64,000 bases of DNA from an uncultured Microcaldota archaeon (GCA_903828955.1 CAIKOA010000018.1:1-64000), one strand, 5' to 3'. Counted from the first letter of the stretch, positions 51,515-60,176 are shown. The notes: generated from the sequence alone by a model not told the origin. Numbers and translations are program-made.

Positions 51515-52600
51515 CTACACTATCTGCACCAGCCTGCTGAGGTCGACCTCCGAGCCGAGGAGCCTTGCGAACACCGAGGCAGCAGCCGTCACCGCGGTTA
51601 TGTTGAAGGTGAACATGAAAACCGAGCTAAGGAATGCTGCCGCGTTAAACATTATGAGGGGCTGATTATAATCAATGGTCTTGTTGCCAGAATAGCCCTC
51701 GGGGATGTCCTTGAAGACCCAGTCCGCCCCGCTGACCGTTCCGAAGAAGAGGTCCCCGTATGCGAGCTGGCTCTCCTTTCCCTCTATGCCCACGAAATCA
51801 TTCATGTTTTCCAAGACGTTCTTGCCCCCCACTCCAGTGGAGCTGGCCACCCAGTCGTATGGGTTCCAGAAGGCGGATTCCACGAAAACCAGGAGCGGAA
51901 AGACTATGAAGAGGGAAAAACAGATTGCAAGAAGGGCGCCTCCGGCCTGCCTCATGAAAGGAAGCGAGCGCAGGACTATCGCCATCGGGAGATAGGCCAC
52001 GACCAGCCCGGACTGGATGAATTTAAGGAAGAAGATTTGCGCAAGCACCGTGAGGTAGGCGGTGGTGGAGGAATACAGCATCAGGTTGGAGGTCTGCACG
52101 AAGACCGCGCCCCCTGCAAGAGGCCGCACGTTCACCCCGTTCACGCCCATCAGGCACATCAGCCATGGGGGGACGCAGGGCGTGCGGGTATATTTGGAAA
52201 ACTCGTCCATCGCGCCCAGCATCGCGCGGGAGCCGCGCACCGCCTGGTGCGAGAAGTATGCCATGTTCTGGAGGTATTTTTCAGAAACCTGGAACACGTT
52301 GTCGTCGGTTTTTATTGCCGGGTGCGCATATGCCGCGGTTCCGCTTGAATAGGCGTTTATCCAGCCCGCATCCATGGAGAATGAAGCGGAAGAATCCAGC
52401 CCCACGAGCCCCACGAGGAAAAGCGCGAGGAAAACCATCACGATGCTTGCCGCGACCTGGAAAATCTCGGTTTTTGCCCAGACCGTGAATTTCGGGTTGT
52501 CAAACATCCGACCGATTGCGTACGCGAGGCCCATCATGATTGCGGCTACCGCTGCGGAGAGCATGGAAAGCGAATACATGTCACCCCAAGTTATTGCCAT
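51515..52600 (-). CDS. Polytopic membrane protein, paralog 5 of 6
   Basis: This 361-residue protein starts with M-A-I-T-W-G and lacks a cleavable signal peptide. Shared blocks are L-A-Y-A-I-G-R followed by K-T-E-I-F, the central Y-L-P-M-A-I-V-L-R-S-L-P-F-M-R-Q-A-G-G, and a C-terminal R-L-L-G-S-E-V-D-L. An ATG at 52621 is in frame but would overlap the upstream gene by 17 nt; the ATG at 52600 follows a GTGA and leaves a 4-nt gap. Predicted topology has at least six membrane helices with one larger extracellular loop. Confidence 0.72.
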   Translation of the reverse strand: MAITWGDMYSLSMLSAAVAAIMMGLAYAIGRMFDNPKFTVWAKTEIFQVAASIVMVFLALFLVGLVGLDSSASFSMDAGWINAYSSGTAAYAHPAIKTDDNVFQVSEKYLQNMAYFSHQAVRGSRAMLGAMDEFSKYTRTPCVPPWLMCLMGVNGVNVRPLAGGAVFVQTSNLMLYSSTTAYLTVLAQIFFLKFIQSGLVVAYLPMAIVLRSLPFMRQAGGALLAICFSLFIVFPLLVFVESAFWNPYDWVASSTGVGGKNVLENMNDFVGIEGKESQLAYGDLFFGTVSGADWVFKDIPEGYSGNKTIDYNQPLIMFNAAAFLSSVFMFTFNITAVTAAASVFARLLGSEVDLSRLVQIV

Positions 52601-52604
52601 AAAA

Positions 52605-53684
52605 TCACGAAATCCTCGCAAGGCCGGAGATGTCTACCTCCGCCCCGAATATGCTTGCCAGCCCGCGAATGGCTGTCAGCGTTATCAGCAAATTCAACAT
52701 TGTGGTGAATAACCCCTCTATGAAGAACTGGTATACGAGCGGGTCTACCAGGGAATCCCCGGAATCCCCGGTGAGCCTCTCCGACTCGTGCCGTGCTGCC
52801 TTCGGGTCCATGTCCAGCGGATTGCACTCGGATTTTATTTCAAAGGTGTCGAAGCTTTTTGCGAACATCTCCACCGGGTAGTCAAAAGACGGGTAATCTC
52901 CGGCTTCGGGGCCGTATGCGGGGATGCCCGCGGTGTCCGCCGCTTTTTTTGCCATTCCCCAGGTGAGTATTACCGAAAATGGATAGATGAAATAGAACCC
53001 GACCGCGATTGCGATGAGCAGCCCGCCCGCCCCCCGTGTGAACTGGAAGCAGCGGAAGAAAAGGCCGATTGGAAGAAGGACCGGGAAGAAGAAGCTACTA
53101 GCGAGCTGGATGAGGAACGTCTGCGAGTTGTTCACGAGCATCGCCGAAACAAGCGCATTGGTGGCGAAAGTGAGGGACGCAAAGGGCACCTGTATCCCCC
53201 CACAGCCCGTATAGGAAAAGCTGCTCCCCATTATGTTGCACGTCCCGCTCGCCGATGCCATGCTTCCGAGGGGGATTGTGAGGCTCTTGCTCAGGGCGCT
53301 GAGGCTCTCCCACTGCTTGTCCGAGAGGTCCTGGCTGACCTTCAATGCGAAATCCACGTGGTTCCCCACGGCGCCCCCGAATACGTCCGAAAATGCGGAT
53401 GAGAGCGTGCTTGAGGAATACGCCTCCAGGGCGATGAAGAAGACTATGAAGAACATCGTGACGAAGACCTGCCACATCTCCTGCCGCGCCAATGTGCGCA
53501 TTTCCGCGGAATCAAAGAAGAAGCCGAGGAGGTATAGGATGAGGAGTACCCCCAATGCCGCGAAGGCCGCGAGGATTGCGGGGGTCTGCCAATTAGCCGA
53601 GGGAAGGATTACCGGGGGTATTATTAGGGGCGCGGCAAAGGAAAGGGAAAGGAGCACCAGTAGTGAGAGCAGCGCGATCTTCAT
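52605..53684 (-). CDS. Polytopic membrane protein, paralog 4 of 6
   Basis: This 359-residue protein has a signal-peptide-like first helix. Shared blocks are L-Y-L-L-G-F-F followed by R-Q-E-M-W, the central L-L-P-I-G-L-F-F-R-C-F-Q-F-T-R-G-A-G-G, and a C-terminal I-F-G-A-E-V-D-I-S-G-L. Cys pairs lie in the extracellular loop before the central block. The start codon overlaps the stop of paralog 3 by 4 nt (ATGA), a sign of translational coupling. Confidence 0.75.
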   Translation of the reverse strand: MKIALLSLLVLLSLSFAAPLIIPPVILPSANWQTPAILAAFAALGVLLILYLLGFFFDSAEMRTLARQEMWQVFVTMFFIVFFIALEAYSSSTLSSAFSDVFGGAVGNHVDFALKVSQDLSDKQWESLSALSKSLTIPLGSMASASGTCNIMGSSFSYTGCGGIQVPFASLTFATNALVSAMLVNNSQTFLIQLASSFFFPVLLPIGLFFRCFQFTRGAGGLLIAIAVGFYFIYPFSVILTWGMAKKAADTAGIPAYGPEAGDYPSFDYPVEMFAKSFDTFEIKSECNPLDMDPKAARHESERLTGDSGDSLVDPLVYQFFIEGLFTTMLNLLITLTAIRGLASIFGAEVDISGLARIS

Positions 53685-55858
53685 TTTATCAGCCCCGTCA
53701 TTCCAGGAATGTCAACGTCCCCGCCCAGAATCGGCGAGAGCGTCCTTATGAACATAAAAGTTATCACCAGGTTGAGCAATGGGAGAACTATTGCGGGGAC
53801 GACCAGCTTGGTGATTTCCTTTGTCGCCCCCGGGCCGTCAAAACCCTCGACCGCATTCGCGTCCCCTTCGCTGGAGACCCCCACCATCTTCGCCTTTCCG
53901 CACAGGTTGTCGCATCTTTGGTGGACCGGCGGGTAGGAGGCAAACCCTGGGTCGATAAGAAAGCTGCATGGGGTGCATATCGGGTCGTTTAATGCGATAT
54001 CCGGGATGATTGTGTAGCAGCTCAGCTTTGCGGCTGCCATCTGGCCCTGGACGGTGCCTGCGTTCCTCGCTATCGTCCATAGCGCGAACGGGTTGGATGG
54101 GGTGCTGGTGCAATATGGTCTGCACCCGTCTCCAGTAGTTCCGGTGGTGGTTACCCACCTGCAGTTGTTCGGGCACGCCTCATCCCAGGAGACCGTGCCG
54201 CCCTCCTTCAAATCCTCAAAGCCGAGCCAGGAGAGGGCTTTTGTGGCGTTGTCGTCGGGTTCGCAGAATTTGCTTGCAATTAATTTGCTAAACGACGGCG
54301 GGGTTTTGTCTTTCTCATCACAGCGGCTCATCACGCCCTGCCCGCCATTACCCAGGTATCCGGAGTCCGTCATCTGGTCGGTTATGTTCTGCACCAACAT
54401 GCCTCCTCCGCTGTAGTCAAATCCATAGCCGATGTCGCAGCCCGATTTCTTCAGGCCCACCATGGGGCGGCATTGTGCAGGGCAGGCATCATTCGCCCCG
54501 CTGTCCTGGTCGTACATCCCTCCAAGGGCGGGGTCATTCATGTCCGCGTATCTGGTGATGAAGCACTGGTCGGGAACGTCCTCCCTGCATGCGTATTCCG
54601 TGGCTCTCGCTGAGCACTGCGGGTTTGCGTTCGGGTACGGGAGAGACCTGCACATGAGCGGGCATTCTCGGTAGTTGATTATTCCGCAGGATTGTATCGC
54701 ACCCCAGGCGGTATCGACAGGAGTGCAGTCTTCAATGGTCTTGTTTTCCGTATTGGCGCAGCCATCCTCCCCTTTGTCGCATTCTTCTCCGCTCTCATTG
54801 TTTCTCCAGAGGAGCTCCTCGTGTGTTTCGCAATGCTCCCCTGCGATGAACTCGTCTATCCTGGTCTTGTAATCGTCATCGCTTTCGTGTTCGCCCTGGG
54901 GGAAAAGCGTGGTTATGTTGGTGCGCGTATACGTCGCTCCGCTCGTCAGGTTATATGCGAGGGGGGGCAGCTGCCTGCAGCTTATTGTGCAGAACTGGTT
55001 TGAGACGTCCCCTCCGGTAGTGGAGGAGCCGTAAAGGGTTGTCTGGAGCGTATAGAATGCGAGAGCGTAGGAAGCCGGGAATACCAGGAGGAATCCGATT
55101 CCAAATGCCATGAGCAGCCCTCCGAGTTTGCGCGTAACGAAGAAGGAGCGGAAGATTATTCCAAGGAGGAGCGCCGCTGGCGCAAGAACATTGGAAACCT
55201 CGTTCAGCAGGAACTGCTGGTAGACAAGGGCGTCCCGCATGCCCATCAGGAACTGCATCTGCTGGGTAAATGTTGTGACATCGATCATGTATTCGGGCGC
55301 GACCTTCATGCTGAATGAGGCGTAGAGGAGCCAGAGGTAGTTTGTGCCGAAAACGACCGACATCGTTGCGAGTTTGCCGGCCATCACTGAGCTTTTCATG
55401 AGGTCGTCGAAGACCGCAAGCGACTTGTCAAGGTAATCCTGTATGTACTGCTGTGCGACGGAGACCGGGCAATATGTGCCTGCTTTGCAGGTGAAATCAT
55501 GGGAACCCATCAGGATGCCCTGGGTGGCCAGCTCCACGAACACCAGGACGGCGACCACCACAATCACTATCAGCACGGTTGAGAACGCTTCGGAGAGCTC
55601 GATGTCGGCCCATGCTTTTAGCTCGGGGATGTTGAACGCATTTGCAATGGGGTAGGCTAGCGAAATCAGGCCTACGGAAAGGAGGACGAAAACAATCGAG
55701 AGAATCCTCCATTCCTTGAGGATTGAGGCGGTGGTCGAAGTGCCTGCCTGCGCTCCGCTAATCGCCGGGGAAACGTACTGTGATTCCCCCTGGGTGCAGC
55801 CGGGCAGCAGGAAAGCCGCAATGACCAGGAAGATTACTAATAGCGCCGCCTTCTTCAT
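53681..55858 (-). CDS. Polytopic membrane protein with Cys-rich ectodomain insert, paralog 3 of 6
   Basis: This 725-residue protein is the longest paralog. It has a lipobox-like L-L-P-G-C signal, the blocks L-A-Y-P-I-A-N followed by I-E-L, the central L-L-L-G-I-I-F-R-S-F-F-V-T-R-K-L-G-G, and the C-terminal I-L-G-G-D-V-D-I-P-G-M. Between the central and C-terminal blocks is an insert of about 370 residues with some 30 Cys, absent from the other five paralogs and probably extracellular. The ATG at 55858 overlaps the stop of paralog 2 by 4 nt; an upstream in-frame start would overlap that gene much further and is rejected. Confidence 0.75.
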   Translation of the reverse strand: MKKAALLVIFLVIAAFLLPGCTQGESQYVSPAISGAQAGTSTTASILKEWRILSIVFVLLSVGLISLAYPIANAFNIPELKAWADIELSEAFSTVLIVIVVVAVLVFVELATQGILMGSHDFTCKAGTYCPVSVAQQYIQDYLDKSLAVFDDLMKSSVMAGKLATMSVVFGTNYLWLLYASFSMKVAPEYMIDVTTFTQQMQFLMGMRDALVYQQFLLNEVSNVLAPAALLLGIIFRSFFVTRKLGGLLMAFGIGFLLVFPASYALAFYTLQTTLYGSSTTGGDVSNQFCTISCRQLPPLAYNLTSGATYTRTNITTLFPQGEHESDDDYKTRIDEFIAGEHCETHEELLWRNNESGEECDKGEDGCANTENKTIEDCTPVDTAWGAIQSCGIINYRECPLMCRSLPYPNANPQCSARATEYACREDVPDQCFITRYADMNDPALGGMYDQDSGANDACPAQCRPMVGLKKSGCDIGYGFDYSGGGMLVQNITDQMTDSGYLGNGGQGVMSRCDEKDKTPPSFSKLIASKFCEPDDNATKALSWLGFEDLKEGGTVSWDEACPNNCRWVTTTGTTGDGCRPYCTSTPSNPFALWTIARNAGTVQGQMAAAKLSCYTIIPDIALNDPICTPCSFLIDPGFASYPPVHQRCDNLCGKAKMVGVSSEGDANAVEGFDGPGATKEITKLVVPAIVLPLLNLVITFMFIRTLSPILGGDVDIPGMTGLIK

Positions 55859-56790
55859 GGAATCACCTTTGCAACCTTTATCATTGCGGTTGCGGCTGAA
55901 AGGAACACGACCATCGCCAGGTTGGGCAGGAATATCGTCTGGAACAGGTAGCCGGCGATTCCGCCCCATCCATAGAGGGAGCCGCAATCGGCCAGCACGC
56001 GCTCATCGCTTTGGCTGTCATAGCAATTGCCGCTAAGCGATACACCGGCCGCGGATGCGTTCACAGCGTATGCGATCGGGAGTATCACCAGCAGGGAAAA
56101 CACTATCGCGAGAACGACATTGCCGGCTTCGCGCACAAACGGGAGCGCCCGCAGCAGAAGCCCGAAGGGAAGCAGGACCGGGAAAACAAAACTTTTTATG
56201 AAGTAGATAATGTAGAACTGCACCCCCGCGCTTACGTAACCCACGGTGACCATGTCGGCAAGGATTTCATATTGCCGCTCGAATGAGGTACGGTAGGAGG
56301 TCTTGAAGGCCATCTCCCCTCCGAGAAGGGGCATCATGTAGCCGACAAGCGTCGCGCCCTTGAATTTCTGATCCACTTCGCTTTTCAGCAGGCTGGTGAG
56401 CAGGACCTTTCCGTTTACCAGAAGGCTGGATGCATAATTCTCGGAGATTGTGAGCGCGCCCTGCGTGCCAAGGAAGTTCCCGAAGAAGAGGCAGGAGCCT
56501 TCGAAAAATCCCACTATGGAGATGACCAGTATTACGGTAATTATTAGGTGGAATAGCTCGTCCTTGCTGAACACGAGGAGCTCCGCATTAGAGGTTGCCT
56601 TGCCGAACATGTATGAGAGGGACACTATCGCAACGGAAAGGAAGATTGCGGCTGCAACGAGGCCCATCGCGGAGTTGAATGAGTCCTGGGCCGCCTGGTC
56701 GGAAGCGTCCGGGGCAAAATTGCAGGTTAAGTCTGCGGCCCCTGCGAAAAGGAGGGAAAAGAGCGCGAGCAGCATCAATATTTTTTTCAT
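55855..56790 (-). CDS. Polytopic membrane protein, paralog 2 of 6
   Basis: This 311-residue protein is the shortest paralog. It has a signal-like first helix, then L-S-Y-M-F-G-K followed by K-D-E-L-F (residues 58-79), the central L-L-P-F-G-L-L-L-R-A-L-P-F-V-R-E-A-G-N (206-224) and a last hydrophobic segment ending A-K-V-I-P. The C-terminal LGGD motif of the other paralogs is missing, so it may be a reduced member. The start shares one base with the stop of paralog 1 (TGATG). Confidence 0.75.
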   Translation of the reverse strand: MKKILMLLALFSLLFAGAADLTCNFAPDASDQAAQDSFNSAMGLVAAAIFLSVAIVSLSYMFGKATSNAELLVFSKDELFHLIITVILVISIVGFFEGSCLFFGNFLGTQGALTISENYASSLLVNGKVLLTSLLKSEVDQKFKGATLVGYMMPLLGGEMAFKTSYRTSFERQYEILADMVTVGYVSAGVQFYIIYFIKSFVFPVLLPFGLLLRALPFVREAGNVVLAIVFSLLVILPIAYAVNASAAGVSLSGNCYDSQSDERVLADCGSLYGWGGIAGYLFQTIFLPNLAMVVFLSAATAMIKVAKVIP

Positions 56791-58043
56791 CAGATGAACC
56801 TCGAAACCCCGTAAAGGATGTAATCGCCTCCAAGGGCGGCAGAGATTGATTTTATCCCGGTAAATGTTATGAAGACCACTATGAAGAAGGAAACAAGGGA
56901 TACTCCGGTCGCCTCAGCAACCGCAGGAAGCAGGATTTTTGCGATCGGGGCAAACGTCGGCCCCACCTGCATTGCGGCATCTATCCCGAACAGGGTGAGT
57001 ATTGTGCCCCCAATGGCAAGCTGGACGAATGTCACTATGATGGGCCAGATCACCCAGACAAACATGTAGAAATAAATTACGACGCATCCGAGGTAGTCGG
57101 CAAGGCAGGAAATCGCTGCAATCAGCGCGAATACGAGGCCCCAGAAGAACTCCCCCAGGGTGAGTATTGCGCGCGTGACCACGTTCCCGCATACGAAATC
57201 GACGACCTGGAGCACGCCGTCCATGAAGCCGCTCCCCGTGCCCAATTTATCAAAGGTGAAGGCCGTATTTTCCAGGTCATGCTTGTATGTCCATGCCGAA
57301 TCGTTGCTCCACCATATGTCGTTCATGAAAACCAGCGAGAGCGGGAAGACAAAAATTACCCCAAGGCAGATTGCGATGAGGGTATTCCCCATTTTCCGTG
57401 TTAGCGGGAAAAGGCGGAAGGCGAGGGCAATCGGGAGCACGAAGGGGGGGAAAATCCCGTCCACATAATAAGTGAACAGCTTGAGCAGCCGGAAGGTCAG
57501 GATCTGCACAGTGAGCATGTTTGCGGCGTTCGAAAGGGGCCCGATGAGAAGGCCCACCCCGAAATAGGGGGAAGACCCCTGCCCTATATACACATAGTAG
57601 AGGCCGATGCTTGCAAAATAGCTGAAGCTCTGGTAGAATGCAACCGTCTGGTATGCGTCGGTAACCTTGAGGTAGGCGGTTTCCAGGTAATCAATTTGGT
57701 TGTTGAGGGCGTCCACTCCCATTGAGGGCACGTCTTTCTGCATGAATACCGCGCTCACAATACTGTTTCCGCCCGCAACAATTGCCCAGACTAGAATTAC
57801 GATTACTGCGCCAACAATCAGCTCTTTCAGGTTCTCCTTTGAGAGGGCTACAAGGGAGGGCATTTCAAGGGAGGTGCCGAGCATGTAGAGGAGCGAAATT
57901 ATTCCTACCGAAACAACCCCGACCAGGAATATGAATTCAATCCCAAGGGATGGAAGAGCGACATCGGGGGGGTCTTCTGAGGCAAAAGAGAGGGAGAATC
58001 CTATTAATATAATTAATAATAACAGCGAGGCCCTCCTTTCCAT
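56790..58043 (-). CDS. Polytopic membrane protein, paralog 1 of 6 (first gene of the operon)
   Basis: This 417-residue protein is very hydrophobic with roughly eight to ten membrane helices. Numbered from a GTG three codons upstream, the shared blocks are L-L-Y-M-L-G (54-59) followed by S-K-E-N-L, the central V-L-P-I-A-L-A-F-R-L-F-P-L-T-R-K-M-G-N (205-223) and the C-terminal A-L-G-G-D-Y (406-411). It has extra helices between the central and final blocks compared with the others. The ATG at 58043 lies 25 nt from a TATA-like box and is preferred over the GTG at 58052. It is the promoter-proximal gene of the eight-gene run. Confidence 0.75.
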   Translation of the reverse strand: MERRASLLLLIILIGFSLSFASEDPPDVALPSLGIEFIFLVGVVSVGIISLLYMLGTSLEMPSLVALSKENLKELIVGAVIVILVWAIVAGGNSIVSAVFMQKDVPSMGVDALNNQIDYLETAYLKVTDAYQTVAFYQSFSYFASIGLYYVYIGQGSSPYFGVGLLIGPLSNAANMLTVQILTFRLLKLFTYYVDGIFPPFVLPIALAFRLFPLTRKMGNTLIAICLGVIFVFPLSLVFMNDIWWSNDSAWTYKHDLENTAFTFDKLGTGSGFMDGVLQVVDFVCGNVVTRAILTLGEFFWGLVFALIAAISCLADYLGCVVIYFYMFVWVIWPIIVTFVQLAIGGTILTLFGIDAAMQVGPTFAPIAKILLPAVAEATGVSLVSFFIVVFITFTGIKSISAALGGDYILYGVSRFI

Positions 58044-58061
58044 GCCCTGCACTTCAACAAC

Positions 58062-58073
58062 AAAATATAAAAA
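58062..58073. promoter_or_regulatory. Shared TATA-like element of the membrane operon and the divergent secreted-protein gene
   Basis: AAAATATAAAAA reads as a TATA box on either strand. It lies about 25 nt from the ATG at 58043 (minus) and about 27 nt from the ATG at 58097 (plus). Both transcripts could be leaderless and would compete for the same element. Confidence 0.5.
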
Positions 58074-58096
58074 CCATTCTTTAGACTATTAGAGAT

Positions 58097-59170
58097 ATGA
58101 AAGCAACTCTGGTTTTTCTCGCTGTGTTTGGGATGCTTGTAGGCAACCTGTTTGCCGGGGACACAAATTACAGGGAATTCGTGCTGAGGGACGTAACCCC
58201 CGGAGGGGATCCGCTTCCTGTGTATAATTGCGAAGGGGACGAGGACGGCGGGCCTTTCATGCTCACGATGCACTTCACCATCGGGAACCCCTTTGGGGTT
58301 CTTGCGGATGCGAAAGTGTATGCATACAACCCGAACACGCAGGAATGGGCGCTCCAGAAGACCTGCACGAACATAGACCCGACCGGTGAGAAGTGCGACG
58401 TGTTCATACCGCTGGTCTGGGGCATGAGCGGGAACGACACTCAGCCCCTCGGGCTTGTGAAAATAGAGATGAGCAAGGGAAGCGATGTGTATTCCAAGGT
58501 TTTCACCTTCAATACGTTCCACAGCGAAACAACGCAGGAGAGCCTCATTTGGGAAAGGATTTCCAATCTTTCTGGGACCATCCAGGAGCTGAAAAGAGGG
58601 GCCTACTGCACTTCGGATTCGAGCGTGTGCTGCCCGGTGAATGCAAAGATTACTGAGTTTGACGGGGTCGGGCAAAGGAGCATCGAGTTGGGGAAGGAAT
58701 GCAAGCTAAGGGATGCGAGGCAGAACGTGATGGATGCGATAAACAATATTACGGCTCTTAAGCAGGAGGCTGCCGCCTGCTCTGCCGCAATCGGGCAATT
58801 GAACAGTGCGGAGGGGCTGAAGGCAAGCTGCAACGACGCTTCGCTAGCCGCTGAAGTTTCCGGCCTTGAAGGCAAGGTGAAGAGCGGGGATTACAGCATT
58901 ACCGCCGCCGCTGCACAGGCAATCTACGCGAATACGTGCAAGGGCGCTCCCGCGGTTACTACCGGGGGAACGGCCGGAACAGGAACGGAAGCAACTTCCG
59001 CAACTGCGGCTACCGGAGCGGCTGCAACGGGAACGGGCTCAGCCCCGGCCGGAACAGGCTCCACTTCGACAACGGGGGCGGCCGGAACGGCTTCCTCTGG
59101 AAGCGGATGCCCGGTCGGATTCCTGCTGCTTGCTGCTGCGGCTTTCGCATTTGCAACCAGAGAGGAATAG
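58097..59170 (+). CDS. Secreted protein with Thr/Gly/Ala-rich stalk and C-terminal anchor
   Basis: This 357-residue protein has a signal peptide (ending near L-F-A-G), an ectodomain with about ten Cys, a low-complexity stalk of Thr, Gly, Ala and Ser (about 285-335) likely to be glycosylated, and a C-terminal hydrophobic helix followed by R-E-E. The layout resembles stalked archaeal surface proteins, but no PGF-type sorting motif is seen. It starts 54 nt from the first gene of the membrane operon on the other strand and appears to share its TATA element, so it may belong to the same system. Confidence 0.65.
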   Translation: MKATLVFLAVFGMLVGNLFAGDTNYREFVLRDVTPGGDPLPVYNCEGDEDGGPFMLTMHFTIGNPFGVLADAKVYAYNPNTQEWALQKTCTNIDPTGEKCDVFIPLVWGMSGNDTQPLGLVKIEMSKGSDVYSKVFTFNTFHSETTQESLIWERISNLSGTIQELKRGAYCTSDSSVCCPVNAKITEFDGVGQRSIELGKECKLRDARQNVMDAINNITALKQEAAACSAAIGQLNSAEGLKASCNDASLAAEVSGLEGKVKSGDYSITAAAAQAIYANTCKGAPAVTTGGTAGTGTEATSATAATGAAATGTGSAPAGTGSTSTTGAAGTASSGSGCPVGFLLLAAAAFAFATREE

Positions 59171-59173
59171 GGA

Positions 59174-59515
59174 ATGGGATTCTTTGAAGTAATAGGCGGA
59201 GTCCTTGGGGGAAAAAAGGAAAAGAGCACCCTTGCCTCCAAGGGCTACAAGTGCCCGAACTGCGGCGCGGATGTGAAGATAGAGTGGGAGCGCTGCCAGA
59301 AGTGCGGAGTGCGCATCAAGAGCATGTTCAGGAAGAAGTGCCCGAAATGCAAGGAGATGAACGAGCTTGATGCGAAAATCTGCGAAAACTGCGAGTATGA
59401 TTTTGAGGCGGAAATAAGGGCTGCGAAGAAAACAGTTTACAAATGCCCGCGCTGCGGCTACGAAATGGAAGTGTACATGCAGCAATGCCCTGGATGCGGA
59501 GTAAGGTTCGTATGA
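59174..59515 (+). CDS. Triple zinc-ribbon protein
   Basis: This 113-residue soluble protein has three zinc-ribbon modules built from C-x-x-C pairs: C-P-N-C-G with C-Q-K-C-G, C-P-K-C with C-E-N-C, and C-P-R-C-G with C-P-G-C-G. Basic residues fill the linkers. Such proteins often bind nucleic acid or act as adaptors. It begins 3 nt after the secreted-protein gene and its stop overlaps the next start (ATGA), so the three genes are likely one operon. Confidence 0.75.
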   Translation: MGFFEVIGGVLGGKKEKSTLASKGYKCPNCGADVKIEWERCQKCGVRIKSMFRKKCPKCKEMNELDAKICENCEYDFEAEIRAAKKTVYKCPRCGYEMEVYMQQCPGCGVRFV

Positions 59516-60084
59516 ATGGATTCAAGAGCCAGATAATGGAAACCGAATCCGCTCCTGTGGAGCAGAAGAAGAGGAGATTCCATTCCCCGGTTGATATGGA
59601 AGAGGCGGAAATAAAACTTCTTGCAAGAGAGGACGTTGAAGAAGCGGGGAAAGTGATGAGGAAATGCCTCTTCTCGGTAACGGACAAGGAAATCGAGGCG
59701 ATAATTGCAAAGGGGATGAGCTACGGCGCTTTTGTGGACCGGATGCTCGTTGCGGTCGCGCTTTCCTGGGCGGTTAGGTTTAATCCCGACACAAAGGATT
59801 TTGAGCAGGGCGAAGACAATGCGGTATTCCTTGAGGATGACGCCATACTGCTTACTTATGAAGGAAAGGGAATACGGGAGCTCTTGATTGAAAAAAGGGA
59901 AGAGGAAGGCGGGGCGCACAGGCTGGGATATTCGGTTGCGATTACTTCCCAGGCGCACCCGCAAGGGGAGAATGTTTCAGAAGTCGTGAGGCAGCGGGGG
60001 AATAAAACCGAGAAGGCGCTGCTGAAGAAAGAGTACAAATTCTTCAAGACGAAAAATGGGGTAATTGCGTACAGGAATCTGTAA
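59512..60084 (+). CDS. GNAT-like acetyltransferase (tentative)
   Basis: This 190-residue soluble protein begins at the ATG that overlaps the zinc-ribbon stop; a far upstream in-frame start lies inside the zinc-ribbon gene and is rejected. The N-terminus has D-V-E-E-A-G-K-V-M-R-K-C, a strand with V-A-V-A-L-S-W, an acidic segment and Y-E-G-K-G-I-R-E-L-L-I-E. The last resembles GNAT motif A (acetyl-CoA pyrophosphate binding, R/Q-x-x-G-x-G/A). The C-terminus is beta-rich. The family is likely but not certain, and the substrate is unknown. Confidence 0.45.
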   Translation: MNGFKSQIMETESAPVEQKKRRFHSPVDMEEAEIKLLAREDVEEAGKVMRKCLFSVTDKEIEAIIAKGMSYGAFVDRMLVAVALSWAVRFNPDTKDFEQGEDNAVFLEDDAILLTYEGKGIRELLIEKREEEGGAHRLGYSVAITSQAHPQGENVSEVVRQRGNKTEKALLKKEYKFFKTKNGVIAYRNL

Positions 60085-60176
60085 CGCCTGTTTTCGGAAT
60101 TATTAAAACTGAAAGAAAGATAGCGATGGGGGGTTGCTGGGGGTTGAGCACTTTAGGGGGCGCTCCCCCTGAAGGG

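Noticed and set aside
50378-58043. Naming the six membrane proteins VirB6 or TrbL
   Set aside because: Only topology and operon style are similar; no sequence motif of those families was recognised, and no VirB4, coupling protein or relaxase lies in the operon.
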